Below, in pieces: positions 37,979 to 49,684 of a stretch of 64,000 nt of DNA. The position numbers were made by a program, and so were the translations under genes. A model generated the notes under the pieces. That model searched no databases and was not told the origin of the DNA. It was given only the letters and a program-made list of their open reading frames with translations. Each line of letters starts with the position of its first letter. Position 1 is the stretch's first letter. The DNA comes from Ampullaceana balthica (lineage: Eukaryota; Mollusca; Gastropoda; Lymnaeidae), in NCBI GenBank assembly GCA_944989445.1, contig CALYLW010001198.1:334992-398991 (forward strand), given 5' to 3'.

Positions 37979-38087
37979 TTGAGGCCTTCTTGTGGTCATG
38001 TATTAGAACCACGTGACTAGCATGTAACTGATTGAGACCTTCTAGAGGTCATGTATTAGAACCACGTGACTAGCATATAATTAAATC
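37979..38087 (+). repeat. 53-bp duplication carrying palindromic E-boxes
   Basis: GGTCATGTATTAGAACCACG then TGACTAGCAT occurs twice. Each copy contains CACGTG (38,010-38,015 and 38,063-38,068), a perfect bHLH E-box. A regulatory role is not shown. Confidence 0.85.
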
Positions 38088-38382
38088 TTTAGGAGCGCGT
38101 GTATTTTGTTGTTTTCACGGTAATTCCGCTTCCAGTTCCAGTGGTATCTCGGGTACATAGCACTCACTCTATAATCTAGAACATGATGTTCAGTTTTTAA
38201 TCACGAATTTCAGCAATGGACAGATTGTCACTTAAATAGATATAATACAAGCCCTGTGAAGTGAAGTCTAGTTAACTTAGCTGAATGAATACGGTGAATT
38301 GTTGGTTAACATATAATTCCTGGTTAAGATTACGTAAAAGTTTACTATTTCTGGTGTATTTGAAAAATAGTTGTAAAACAGA

Positions 38383-39797
38383 CAGGGTTGTTAATATTGC
38401 AATATTGTATTGGTATTGGTAGTTATTGCCAATACTTTTTTAAGTATTGGGACAATATTGCAATACTTCTTGAAATTTGATATTGGTATTGGTATTGCCA
38501 ATAATTATTTTTGATATTGGTATTGATTTTTAACCAATACTAAAAGCAATATTCAATAAATTCTCTACAACATTGGTTGTGAATAAAGCCTTGTCGTGAT
38601 GAAGGCTCAGTTAAAAGTGTTTCTTGATCAAGGAAAGAATGATCGGCTCGTAATTTGTTCTCCATTAGCTTCATGTCTTTTGAATGCCATCGATAGAAGA
38701 TTTTCAAACATGTTTGACAGCATTGATGCTCAGCTGGCATCCGTTGTACATCCCAAATTCAAGTTGGACTGGATAGATGATGATTTACAGCGTTCGCATC
38801 TTATTGAAGCACTGAAGAGACGCGTTTCACAATCACTGTTGGTTGCTCCTACTGATGATCAGAAAGCAACATCGGCTGCTGCTGATGGTACAGATAATCA
38901 GCCAGACTTCTTCGCTGGATTGTCAGCCAGACGACATCGTGTGAATGATTCACCTGATGTGAATCAAGAAATTAATAATTACTTGGCAGACACTTCAGAC
39001 AGTATTGCATCATTGGATGCCTATCCACATATCCGTAAAATATACATAGACCTGAATACAGGACTTCCTTCAAGCGCTGCTGTTGAAAGGTTGTTTTCAT
39101 TAGGAGGACGAGTATTTTCCCCTCTTCGTTCACGACTGAGCAGTGCGCATTTTGAAATGGTTACTTTTCTTCGCCTGGCTAAGTGGTAACGGCCAAATAG
39201 GTGACGTTACCCTGTGAACTCTACTAAAATTCATCGTTCATCGTTAGTTTTCCAGATGTGATGCAATCCACTGACTCGGTCTGACTGTTTTTACTATAGT
39301 ATGATGTTTAACCGTTTATGTATCATTTGCTTTTCTATGACAGTCATTTGCTTCATTCATCCATTCATTCATCCATCCATTCATTCATTCACAATATGTG
39401 TACAGTATACATATTAAAAATCTTGTTGCTTAAGGACGTTAAGGTATGCCGACTTATTTAATATGTTGTCAAAGACTTTTGAATGCTTTGAGGAAAACTG
39501 ATGAAGCAAGTGTTAACTATTGAACAAAATTTGGTTAAAAATACATTGTCTAAATTAGCCCAAAAATGTTGTTATCGTTTATCGATGTAAGTGATATAGA
39601 GCGATGAATTACGTATTTGCGTTTTATTCGTCGAATGACCCAAATATTGGTATTGGTAAGGCAATAATAAATAAATATTGGTATTGGTATTGCAATACTG
39701 GTTTTAAAATTGTATTGGTATTGGTATTGCCAATAGATTTTACAGGCAGTATTGGTATTGGTATTGCCAATAAATTTTTTTAGTATTGTTAACAACC
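38383..39797 (+). mobile_element. hAT element (BED-type), right tip lost in the N gap
   Basis: The left end is CAGGGTTGTTAATATTGC and the right end, running straight into the gap, is TATTGTTAACAACC, which pairs with it; the last three or so bases and the right flank are hidden. Both subterminal regions are rich in ATTGGTATTG repeats in opposite orientation. At about 1.4 kb with only a C-terminal transposase fragment, it is an internal-deletion derivative of a longer hAT element. Confidence 0.82.
38599..39189 (+). pseudogene. hAT transposase, C-terminal fragment with intact dimerisation domain
   Basis: An open frame of about 196 codons follows an in-frame stop just upstream (38,584). It reads LKVFLDQGKNDRLVICSP near the start, has a negatively charged middle, and ends with the hAT dimerisation signature GLPSSAAVERLFSLGGRVFS and PLRSRLSSAHFEMVTFLRL. 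Full-length hAT transposases are about 600 or more residues with an N-terminal BED finger and a split DDE catalytic core; most of both is missing. The fragment is open, so it either decayed recently or has been kept; a truncated protein could still bind full-length transposases through this domain. Confidence 0.8.
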
Positions 39798-39868
39798 NNN
39801 NNNNNNNNNNNNNNNNNNNNNNNNNNNNNNNNNNNNNNNNNNNNNNNNNNNNNNNNNNNNNNNNNNNN
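39798..39868. other. Assembly gap (71 N)
   Basis: A run of 71 undetermined bases that starts within the last few bases of the hAT element's right terminus. Everything read across it is unreliable. Confidence 1.
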
Positions 39869-41396
39869 AGCATATTCTTTCATTTTGAGCTTTGTTAATT
39901 TTATTTATTGAATTTATTTTAATTTTTGCTAGCATTTTTAAAAACTTGGACTCATGAAAGAAAACTAATTAAACAAGTTAAACTGCTCATAATTAAAAGT
40001 GACATAGCACTATAAACTCACAAAATAAATAAATGTTATTTTAAGTTAACGAAGAGTTCTGGTTCTTTCAGTCATAGTTAATTAGATTAACCTTTTATCG
40101 TGTGTATTTTTTATTTGATAGAAGATGAACTGATATAAATTTTAAATGATAAAATATGAAATAATATATGCCATAAGTTTGTTCTGCGTCTATTGATATT
40201 TTAAAATTTCTTTGAATCATATGTGAGGATTCTTAAAGGATTTATTTCAAACAAATCCCTTGTTACATATTACTCCATCTAATGAATTTTTAGGGACAAA
40301 CGTTGAATTTTCCCAAGAAACTGATCATAAATCCGTGTGGTCCTACAAGTCCAGGAAATAATCAATCGCCAAATCTTCACGGAGATAAAAGCCAGCTTCG
40401 CGGTTAATTTTCATAGCTTCCAATTAACTCTGGGGCCATTTTCGAGTATTGGAAGCTCACCGGAAGATCCTGTCTTAATTGTCGTCTGCCTGCGATCAAA
40501 TAGAGGGCGCCAGGTGTCACTGGCGATCAGATCGGCTTTAGTCAATCTTTGACGAGTGCGGCACGAGGGCTGTGACAAACGAGATGGCGTGAATCGATTC
40601 CGGGGTGTCGGAAGTTGCACGCTTGAAATACCAGACTCGATCCTGAGATGAATGGACTCCCCGCAACAAACACCGGCTTGGATAAATACAGGCTTTCAAC
40701 AAAATAAACCCAGAACGCCTGCCATTTCCCCCGTATTTAAACTACACACGACTAATCCAGTGCTGGGCGATGTTAGAGCGAATCATCTTGAAGGGTGAAT
40801 AAACAGATTCCATATGCCACGATTTAACTGATTTCAGCGTATTGGAAATGTGCCTTTTGTCACGTGATAATGAACCAAATAATGGCGTACAGTAAGAGAA
40901 AACAGTTTGTCAAACCACAAACATTAATTGCTGTGCTTTTGTGAATGAGCCTGTGTTGGGGTGCTTTGGGAAAGGGTGCGTGTGGTGAAGAACTTGGCCC
41001 AATTAAATAACATGTTATTTCACGGGGTTGTCTTCGCTTTGAAAAGATGTTTGATATCCTGCCAGCGCTGACAATGGTTTTGTCATTGGAAATAATTATT
41101 GTAGGCATGTTGGTTTTTTTTCTTCAAATATTTCAATAAATCAAAGGCCCGGCTATAATTAAATTTCTGTTTTTTTCCCGGAAAAAAATGTATAATTGCA
41201 TATTTTCAATCTTCTCTGTTTCAATGTTGTTGTATCATAAATACGATACAGAGCTCAAGAGGCGCATGGTCCACTGCAAGTCTTTATATGGGTCTGTGTC
41301 TCTTGTGGTCAATTGAAGAGGTGTTTGTTGCTTTGTAGGGCGGCACAAATCTTGACCATACCTAGGCAACATATGGGTAAGACTGAAATCAGGCGT
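39869..41396. other. Intergenic, no gene; candidate regulatory block at 40,330-40,640
   Basis: No exon is supported. 40,330-40,640 is more GC-balanced, free of repeats, and includes TAGAGGGCGCCAGG (CTCF-like, 40,501) and CTTCCAATTAACTC. Whether it is a conserved element cannot be judged from one sequence. Confidence 0.4.
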
Positions 41397-41450
41397 TTAT
41401 CTTATTTGTTACAGACGCTCCTTCTATACAGAAGATTATCGCGTCCTACG
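41397..41450 (+). repeat. 54-bp dispersed repeat, copy 3 of 3
   Basis: TTATCTTATTTGTTACAGAC, then GCTCCTTCTATACAGAAG and ATTATCGCGTCCTAC. It adjoins the truncated end of the hAT-Charlie relic. Confidence 0.85.
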
Positions 41451-42419
41451 GTTGCATCATCCACACAAGTCCAGTTTGGCTTTAAACCCCATGCAGCTAC
41501 TTCGTCTGCCAACTTTAAATCAGTTGACATTTTTCCCTGAAAGGGACAGATTGAGTTCATTGAGCTGGCTGAATATGTCACACATTTAAGCCAGCTTTGT
41601 GACACATACCTAGTCACCGAAATTTACTGCCAGCGGTGACTTCTTTTCTGTGAGAAATCTTAGCAATGGCTCTCGTAATCCCAATACTCTGGTAAGGGAT
41701 TTCTCTGGATGACCATCTTATTTCTGTGTACAAGAGAAGACATATGGACTGCTTCCATCTCCTCACAAAGCTAGTCAAACATGCGCAAGTTAAGGGCTTG
41801 TGCCTTGAAGTGGTAAATTGCTTTAACAAAATATTTAACCATCCAGTGACTTGAGCAGTTCTACTACTGTGATGTTGGTTGACAAAGATAGTGTAGATAT
41901 AGCAAATCCTCCTAAACATCCTCCAGCTAAAGATACCGCACATAAACAAGTCATTGCGTTTCTGTCGATATCTGTAGGGTGCGTGCCACGCTCATGTATT
42001 ATTCTCTATCTTTTCTCAATGTCTTCGGCTATGTTCTAAATACTCCTGTCACAGTGCTAGCCGACACAGGTAAATGTGCCATCTTGTAAACAGCAGTTTC
42101 TCATAGAGCTTCGCGGCAAATGTCTTTAGTGGATGGCAAGATCAATTCTTCACCGATAGTGAATAGCTTTTTAGCCTTATCATTACGGTTAGCCATCAAA
42201 TATGATGCTCTTGTGGCATTATTCTTATGTTCTTCGTGTTCCCGATTTTTTTTTAAATTTCAAAATATCCAGGTATTTGTCTTTCGAAAGTTGCACAAAT
42301 CCCAAGGAAAATACACCACGGTAAATAAAATGGAAATGTTTGAATTTTTCCTGGGTGGCCCGGTATCCTTTGTGCCACGGACCAATACGGGTCCACAGCC
42401 CGGGGTTTGGGGACCACTG
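41450..42419 (-). pseudogene. hAT-Charlie-like transposon remnant with broken transposase
   Basis: Read on the minus strand, the element begins at 42,419 with CAGTGGTCCCCAAACCCCGG and then a run of GGTCCGTGG, the Charlie-type hAT terminus. Inward there are decayed pieces of a ZBED5/FAM200-like transposase: ASYLMANRNDKAKKLFTIGE followed by ELILPSTKDICREAL near 42,200-42,110; SICLLLYTEIRWSSREIP at about 41,700-41,760, matching the LLLHTEVRWLSRG block; and SSMNSICPFQGKM near 41,560. Stops and frameshifts separate them. The left end is missing: at about 41,450 the sequence changes abruptly to a short dispersed repeat. Confidence 0.75.
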
Positions 42420-42718
42420 ACGTACAGGATCAAATGGACTGAGCATTTAGGAACATCACCTCATTTTATGGGGACCACTGACGTACAGGATCAAATGGAC
42501 TGAGCATTTAGGAACATCACCTCATTTTATGGGGACCACTGACGTACAGGATCAATTGGACTGAGCATTTAGGAACATCACCTCATTGTATGGGGACCAC
42601 TGACGTACAGGATCAATTAGACTGAGCATTTAGGAACATCACCTCATTTTATGGGGACCACTGACGTACAGGATCAATTGGACTGAGCATTTAGGAACAT
42701 CACCTCATTTTATGGGGA
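42409..42718. repeat. 61-bp minisatellite, 5 units, derived from a transposon terminus
   Basis: Five near-identical 61-bp units start GGGGACCACTGACGTACAGG and continue ATCAATTGGACTGAGCATTT. The first 11 bases of the unit are the end of the adjacent hAT-Charlie element (GGGGACCACTG) and the other 50 are its flank. Units differ by a few substitutions. Confidence 0.95.
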
Positions 42719-44954
42719 TTTTAAAGAAACTATCAATCCAAATATTTAATATGAACAAAAACAGAGATATTGTTGATATTGTTTGGTTACTGCATTGCAA
42801 AACAGATGAAGAGTAACTGATCCAACAAATACAAACCCAAATGGTGATAAACGTTGCAACGAAGATGTCATAGTAGAATACATTTATTTGATAAAGGTAT
42901 TAAAATATAGAATGTCAAGTGTATATAAGGCGAAGGTCAAAGTTCTTTCTATCCTCACATTGTATTGGTAACAAAAAAATCATTAAAATAATAAGCATTA
43001 TTCAGTGTATATGGTATGTTTGATATCATTTAATGTAATAACATATAGTTAAGTAGTGATATTATATATAGTATACAAATCATCAGGCTTTAGATATAAC
43101 AATAGGAAAAAAAATACCAGAAAAATAGATCATACCCAAATCATATTTTAATTTGGCAAATTTTCGTTTTTCTCAGGTTTAAAATCTCATTTGTTTAAAA
43201 GTTCATGGACCAAAGGTTTAATCACTTACACACAAACACACATGGGAGGTAAGTCTCCCTTGCAACACAGTTACTTTTCCTGAGCACCATAACAAGCCCT
43301 ACAAGAACAAGAGTAAAATCATGGATCACCTCTATCACTGACAGTGATTTCTGTCTCCAAACAATAACAAAACTACCACCTGTTTAAACAATATACTTGA
43401 CAATAATCACAATTAATTGATGTAGTTAGTGTGCCACATGTGGCATGACACAGTATAACTTCAAGCCAAATTCTACAATTTCACCATAACAACAAAATGA
43501 AAGTAATGTGAATGTTTACTTTTCTATAAACATACACTGAATGTAATGAAGATTATAAATTCTTTTGTAATAAGAACTGTTTTTATATTACACAGCTTTG
43601 CTTGAAATTATAACTTTAAATGATAAATAGAAAAAAAAACATGAAGCTCAGATGCAGAAATAAAATTAACATGCTTCTATTTACATCAGATATCCTTGTT
43701 ACATGCCATTGCCTCCATAAGATAAATACATTGATATTTATTTAGAATGTACGGAAATACTTCTAGATTAATGAGCCAAGATATTTTACAGCAGTAAGAA
43801 ATGCAATTAAAATTGTGTCAAGCATGAAAGACAACATTTTTAGTTCACAATGAACACTCCCAACAATGAACACTCCCCATTTTCCTTCAAACCAACTCCT
43901 ATTTTAACCTGTCTTTCTAACAAATTGTTACAAGGGCTTATATTAAACAAAACAACAGATCTGACTCTAGAAATTAGAAAATAATCGTTAAAAAATTAAA
44001 TGCCTGTTAACTAATAAAACCATTTTAAAATTAACATTATCATATCATAACATTATATCATAACATTATATCCTTATATTTGCACCAAAAGTCAACAATG
44101 TTAAAATAAATTAACATCTTTACAAAACTGGTTCAAATAGTAATTATTTCGTAATTCTATAGTAAATGTTTGCAATAATAGTGAGTTTTAATGATATAAA
44201 AAAATTTAAATTGAATTTATTTGACTTCAAAAGGCTAAGATCGATAATCTTTAAGTTAAGTTCATGAACGGTTCCCACATTCTAGTTGAAACAAATGGGA
44301 TTTACTGTGTATTAAATCTTAACTTTAAAGTCATTAGGGAGCATGAAGTAAAAAAACATAAGAAAGACTAGATAAAACCTCATAACATCTCTCTAATATA
44401 GTGCATAGCAGTTTGAAAAAAACAGCTTCGCCAGTTTTTTGTAAATATTAATTCTTCTTATTCTGTGCTATACAATTGATCAAATTTAACAATGTTTAAT
44501 CTAGCACCTAAAATTGACAAGTTTTGGAATGTTGTGAAAAACAATTTTAAGGCAATTCTTATATCTTAACAATTGGCAGAAATTTTTTTCCAATAAAATA
44601 ACTTTTCAAAGAATCAAGTAGTATCAATGAGCTCATCACACAGAAAGACCAAGGCTGACCAATTTGTAAGTGTTGTCCATCCAATGGACAACTAACAAGG
44701 CAAAAGTTTTAGACATGTATAAGAGCATCCATACGTTATTGAGAAATGAGAACATTCAATTGTTTCGTTCTATGCTAAATATATTTGATCAATCATATCT
44801 CAAAAACTTAGCCAGCGAGAAAAAGAGAGATGAATGATTAGTGTAGCCACACCACAAAGTAAGATAACACCAATCTGTGTACATTTTTTAAATAAAATAA
44901 ATGAAATTATTCATTTAAAAGCCAAACTTGTTAAAAATTATTTCATTGGAATTG

Positions 44955-45045
44955 AGTGGTGGTGGGATAACGAGTGGATGATGGGATAACGAGTGGGTGG
45001 TGGGATAACGAGTGGGTGATGGGATGATGAGTGGGTCATGAGATG
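44955..45045. repeat. 19-bp minisatellite, about 4-5 units
   Basis: Unit GATAACGAGTGGGTGATGG with changes in the last units. Confidence 0.9.
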
Positions 45046-45604
45046 GGTTTCCTCAGGTGGATTCAATGTAGAAAATTTTCATTTGGAATATTGGATTAAA
45101 TTATTATTTCTTCATTTAATTGTTCATTTCATCGACCATCATATTATTCATTAATAAATGAGATCATGAACAAGTATATATCATAACCAGACAGTTCATG
45201 AATATTTCATCTGTAGTTTTGAAGTGTCAAAATAGGAATGACAAATAAAAGTAAAAACTAAATTATGTCATATGGCCTCATTAACGTATCACTGTAATGT
45301 TAAGAAATATTGATCTCACTTTGTGGTAAACATCACAACAGGAATGTGGAGAGTGGTGTAGGAAATAGTAAAGAATATACATGATAGTTAATAAAACAGA
45401 AAATATGTATTTTTCAGAATACTTTGCATGTACTGTAGCGAAAAGAAGAATATGAATATGGGTTTGCCATGTGTTATCTCAGTGAAATACAAAAAATACT
45501 TCACATTATTAAAACTTAAACCATTTGAAAAAAACAACTCATAAGCAACATACTAAAGAAAATAAATAAAATGCTTAAATATACAAATAAGAAACTATAA
45601 AGAT

Positions 45605-45606
<2 letters not shown>

Positions 45607-45638
<32 letters not shown>
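45607..45638. repeat. (AT)n microsatellite
   Basis: An uninterrupted run of about 15 AT dinucleotides. Confidence 0.97.
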
Positions 45639-45639
<1 letters not shown>

Positions 45640-47626
45640 TCCCCATGCTACAAGAAATATAAACATTGTAAACTTGAATCATTTTAACTCATGGATTCAC
45701 ACATCTTTTGCTTACATTATATTATTATAAGATTAATTTAAACGGTTCATTTGTCATTCTTTCCAATATAGTGTCTGACCATTTAGTGGATGATAATAAT
45801 AAAATATATTACTTTGATAACACCCACTTCACTCACAAAGGGTATGTGTTATATAAGGGCAGTTGTATACATAGTCCTATGTTTATTTATTAAACTCTAA
45901 CATAATCAATGAATGCCTACAATGAGATCTTAGTTTTTCTTAGAAATAGACAATGAACTTTAGCATTCTTTTGTTAATCTGTTTGTATATATTATGTTAT
46001 ACAGTTACAGAAAGTTCCATAACAAGCCATACAAAAGTAACAGCAATAAATGTTGGCATAAAGTATAAGCCATAAAGTAAATTATTGACGCAATCTGCGC
46101 AGAGTTAAACTATATCCAGTAGCAATACAAAATATACACAGAGAAAAGTATGTACCAGTACAAAGTTGATTGTAATAAAAAAAGACTAGCTGCTACAATG
46201 AAATAGGGGTCTAATACAGAAAAAAACAAATTTTAAAAAAAGCAATCTCTTAAAACTGATGTTTCCTTGACACATCATTAAACAAGGTGGCAATTCTACG
46301 ATACATACAAAAATATAAGGTTACAAAAATTTATAAAGCACGAGACCTGATATCCAGTCAGGGCATCATGTATTCTTCAGTCGGCCGATAGGTATTATTT
46401 GACATAGTGTTGAAGGAAGACATTAACCAAAGAAAAAGTAACATAATTTACAAAAAACATCAAGTAAAGTAATAGAGACTTAAGAACATGTTAAGATAAT
46501 TTTACTTATTGTCATGACAGCGTTACTCCATTCTTTTGTCCTCTACTTTTTTCCATTGGTTCAAGCAATAAATGTCAAAGTAAAATCATTATACCTGGAA
46601 AGCTAAATATAGCACAGAATAAAATCCAGAAACATAACAGTACAGGAAAGCCAGTTTAGCATATCTTTAACTTCATAAGCAGAAACATCATAAAAGATAT
46701 AAATTACAAAGCCGAAATTAAACTGAAACCGATAATTGCAATATAGTGAAAATTAAGGGTACAGGAACATAGATTAGGAAAAAATGAATCCAAAATAAAA
46801 ATTATATTTACTGTGTAGATTTTAACTAAAAACAAACAAAGCTATTAATTTATTATTATGAAATGATATGTTGCTTAAACTTCTGAAAAAAAAGACGGAA
46901 AATAAAAAAAGCATCAATCTTCATCTTTTCAAATTCAAATTTGAAAACTTCAAGATCAAATTCAAAGGCAAAGCTATATTAAAGGGAAGTAAATGTCTAA
47001 TTAGGCAAATCTCAGAGTGATATAATTGACAAGGAAACTTTAAGGAGAGTCAAAAAATACTGTTGGCTTAATTATTTTTTTAATACATTGGCATCTTGCG
47101 TTGGTTGCAGGACATTTCATAGCAGAAAAGTGTCATAAATATTAATAATAATATAATTTACAAAAAAATCTTACAGTTATTAACAAACGAATACTCACTT
47201 TATCCCATTTAACTTTAAAGAAATATTGGTTTGAATTTTTACAAACCTATAGTAAACAGAGAAACAAATGTATCTTTGCATGCAGATAAGGGTACTGGAT
47301 TTCATAGAATCAAAATTTTTCTAATTATGTCTGCTTCCCATTACATGATATTATTTAATTATATCTTCTTCCCATTACATGATATTAGTTTTACACTAAG
47401 ATCATTTAGACAGAACATTATTTTCCATAAAATGTCATTTAAGAGAAGCTTAATTGTAAATTCCAATCCAGTTAAACATATACAAATGGAAATGACAAAA
47501 AGAATATAAAATAGTAGGAATCAACTTATGACCACGTTTTGTCCATGCAGGAAAATTTAAAATCATTTATCTGATTTCTTTAGCGTAACACCTGAGACAT
47601 TATCATTTGACTACACTAACTTCATG

Positions 47627-47703
47627 TTAAATCTTTTGTACATAGTTTTCTGGGAACAGACCTTCCCTTCCTCTTAGCTTCCCTCTCCACCATCCAGACT
47701 GAT
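47627..47703 (-). CDS. MYO1E: Class I myosin (MYO1E/F-like), last coding exon: second half of SH3
   Basis: This is the terminal coding exon of a long-tailed class I myosin on the minus strand. The acceptor ends TTCCAG at 47704; the first two bases (AT) complete an Asp codon begun in the previous exon. The 25 codons that follow read [20 protein letters not shown] then VQKI and a TAA at 47629-47627. The GWW, GLFP and NYV blocks are the conserved core of an SH3 fold: the WW pair and the PxxY segment line the groove that binds proline-rich ligands. In this myosin family the SH3 domain links the motor to actin-assembly and endocytic partners at the plasma membrane. The protein ends straight after the SH3 domain, as it does in vertebrate MYO1E and MYO1F. 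MYO1E and MYO1F cannot be separated here, and invertebrates often have a single pre-duplication gene. Confidence 0.93.
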
Positions 47704-48299
47704 CTGGAAAAAAAAACAAAAAAAAACACATTTCAACATTGTTAACACCGGTGAGATGATGGTTGACCAAATTTTTATTTGAAAGATCGAATTTCAAACA
47801 TTATTGAGCACTCATCGCTAAATAATTTTTGGACTTTTGGCCATTTTTAAGGGTCATGCATTAGAATCTATTTTCATTTGTATCCCTTTATTAGAATAAC
47901 ACTTTTTATATTATCTAATATTATACCCAAAAATGAAAATTATAAGATTTGATTATTTTGCAAACAAGCAAATGAGAGTGCATAAAAGAAATTTTTCAAA
48001 CACTTATTTAATTATGTATAAGTCAATAGTTTCAAAGTATTCATTTTTTTCTTAGAGCAGATGTAATTATCAGAAATGTCTAAAATCTAAAACATTTAAA
48101 AAAGGTTTCACAAAATATGTTGTATCATGTCTCATTCAAGAAAAACTTTTGAGAGACATAAGCAACTCCTCAAAAAATATTTGAACTATAACTTCAATCA
48201 TTTCTTTAGAAAATGTAATTTGTTTATTAAGTATAGAATAAAAATACCATCCACATGAATGCTTTAATAGTAGACTTAATAAAACTTATGAAACCTTAC

Positions 48300-48475
48300 C
48301 TTCATTAACAAGGTCTATAATATCCCCCTCATTAAAACTGAGTTCATCTGTGTCCTGAGCATCGTAAGCATAAAGACATCTACATTGTGGCAGTTGAGGT
48401 TTTGGTGTAATCTTAGGCTTGGGTCTTGGTCTTCCCCCACCAGGGGGAGGTTTGGCTAAACTTTGACGTTGGGCT
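48300..48475 (-). CDS. MYO1E: Class I myosin (MYO1E/F-like), exon: end of TH2 and first half of SH3
   Basis: This minus-strand exon runs from an acceptor (TTTGCAG) at 48476 to a donor (GTAAGG) at 48299. It enters with one base that completes a Gly codon, carries 58 codons and leaves one base for the next exon, so both junctions are in phase. The protein begins [14 protein letters not shown], continues with a basic, proline-rich linker (RPRPKPK), then enters the SH3 domain with the ALYDY-like block [20 protein letters not shown] and GDIIDLVNE. The [14 protein letters not shown] stretch is highly characteristic of the MYO1E/MYO1F SH3 domain. The acidic RT-loop residues (DAQDTDE) that contact basic residues of ligands are intact. 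Together with the last exon it forms a complete SH3 domain of about 55 residues. Confidence 0.95.
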
Positions 48476-48509
48476 CTGCAAAGGGCAACACAAAACAAAA
48501 TAAACATTA

Positions 48510-48815
48510 AAATTGTGTGTGTGTGGGGGGAGGGGGGGGGGCATCATTGTCTGAATGATTTAACTAGATCATTGTTATAATTAGAGAATAATGTTACAAT
48601 AGAATAACTTGAGGTCAAATGTGTGTGTGTGGGGGGGGGGATATAATTAAAGAATAATGTTACAATAGAATAACTTGAGGTCAAATGTGTGTGTGTGATA
48701 TAATTAAAGAATAATGTTACAATAGAATAACTTGAGGTCAAATGTGTGTGTGTATGTGGGGGGATATAATTAAAGAATAATGTTACAATAGAGTAACGTG
48801 AGGTTAAATGTGTTG
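48510..48815. repeat. Four imperfect repeats with GT and poly-G tracts (myosin intron)
   Basis: Each unit has ATAATGTTACAATAGAATAA then CTTGAGGTCAAATGTGTGTG, with variable GT and G runs (up to 10 G) that change unit length from about 50 to 70. It starts about 35 bases upstream of the 3' splice site at 48,476 on the gene's strand, where it becomes a C-rich and AC-rich stretch. Confidence 0.9.
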
Positions 48816-48883
48816 AAAATATCAAGCCCCAAAATCCCAAGCAGTAAGAAAGGGAGACAAATTCAATTTGTTATGGCTGCGGC

Positions 48884-49630
48884 TATTGGTAGTCAGCTAC
48901 TCGATCGAGTACCAATAGCCACTTTTGGCTGTCGGCTATTGGTAGTCCGCTATTATTAATTGTTAATAAAACGACCACTAGGTGATATTCTGAGTTTGAT
49001 GTTGAGTATTATTGACTAAAAACTTGTATTAATATTAGTAACTTTTGGCATTGGTCATTGGTCGGGTTTTGTTTTTATATTTACCACGATCTATTTCATT
49101 TTATGTAGTTATTAACTAGTTATTATAGCTTTTGGTAAAAGCAAAGAGAACGGTGCGTTCAATAAAAGGTATTTTCGGCTGCTATATTTTTTTTTCTCTA
49201 TTTTAATGTAAAAAATAGTCAAATAAACCTAACCATGACCCTAAAACTAAAAGCTTTAATTTAATTGTAATTATAAGAATGTTAAGTTATTTCATTAGTT
49301 TTAGTCCAAGGTTTAGCATACTCTCTAAACACTCAACCTAACCTCATCATTAAAAATTATAGATCATTGAAACAAATTTTGTAAGAAAAGAAAGAAGAAA
49401 AAAAAGGCTCAAATGAAAATTGAACCCCTGCCTGTTCTGATGCATTCAGTTCACGAGTCCAATTCTCAACCATGAGAAGAAAGGAAGTTTGATACAATTG
49501 GTGAATTTTAAAATGTTATATCAGAAGCTATTAAGTGTTGCTTTTATCTGATTGATTGACTACAAATAGCTATTGACAGTTGGCTACCAATAGCTTGTTG
49601 AGAGCTATTGGTACTCGAGTACCAATAGAC
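48884..49630. mobile_element. Inverted-repeat element with CTATTGGTA modules (myosin intron)
   Basis: The left part carries GGCTATTGGTAGTC twice and the right part carries GGCTACCAATAGC and a 24-bp perfect palindrome, CTATTGGTACTC joined to its complement, at about 49,604. The modules face each other across about 600 bp, like subterminal repeats of a foldback or MITE. A tRNA-like segment lies inside it. Confidence 0.65.
49405..49480 (-). mobile_element. tRNA-like SINE head (minus strand)
   Basis: On the minus strand GGGGTTCAATTTTC is a good B box and ATGGTTGAGAATTGG resembles an A-box region about 45 bases upstream. The plus-strand A-rich run at 49,385-49,405 would be a T-rich tail on this strand. 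Acceptor-stem pairing is poor, so it is a SINE relic and not a tRNA gene. Confidence 0.45.
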
Positions 49631-49684
49631 ACTTCCTTCATTATTCAGCTGAGTCAATATTTTGAGAATGTTGTAATAAGACTA

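Larger units (their letters stand above)
36049..38382. other. Intergenic, no gene seen
   Basis: Besides the 50-bp and 53-bp repeats there is a loose duplication at 37,637-37,710 (AAACAAGGCCTCTCA twice). No coding region is supported. Confidence 0.5.
42720..47626. other. AT-rich non-coding region downstream of the myosin stop; possible 3' UTR
   Basis: Almost 5 kb without a supported gene. Short open frames here (for example 45708-45893 and 47231-47509) have AT-driven composition and no recognisable domain. The stretch adjoining the myosin stop may be its 3' UTR: several TTTATT strings on the plus strand read as AATAAA on the gene's strand (for example near 46,848), but I cannot choose a cleavage site. 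A 19-bp repeat and an AT microsatellite, listed separately, are the only clear structures. It seems poorer in recognisable transposons than the rest of the window. Confidence 0.5.

Noticed and set aside
39550..39873. 107-codon minus-strand frame that includes the N run
   Set aside because: It is an artefact of reading through undetermined bases and the ATTGGT repeats of a hAT end.
40860..41108. 82-codon minus-strand open frame
   Set aside because: No recognisable domain, no splice or start context, length expected by chance.
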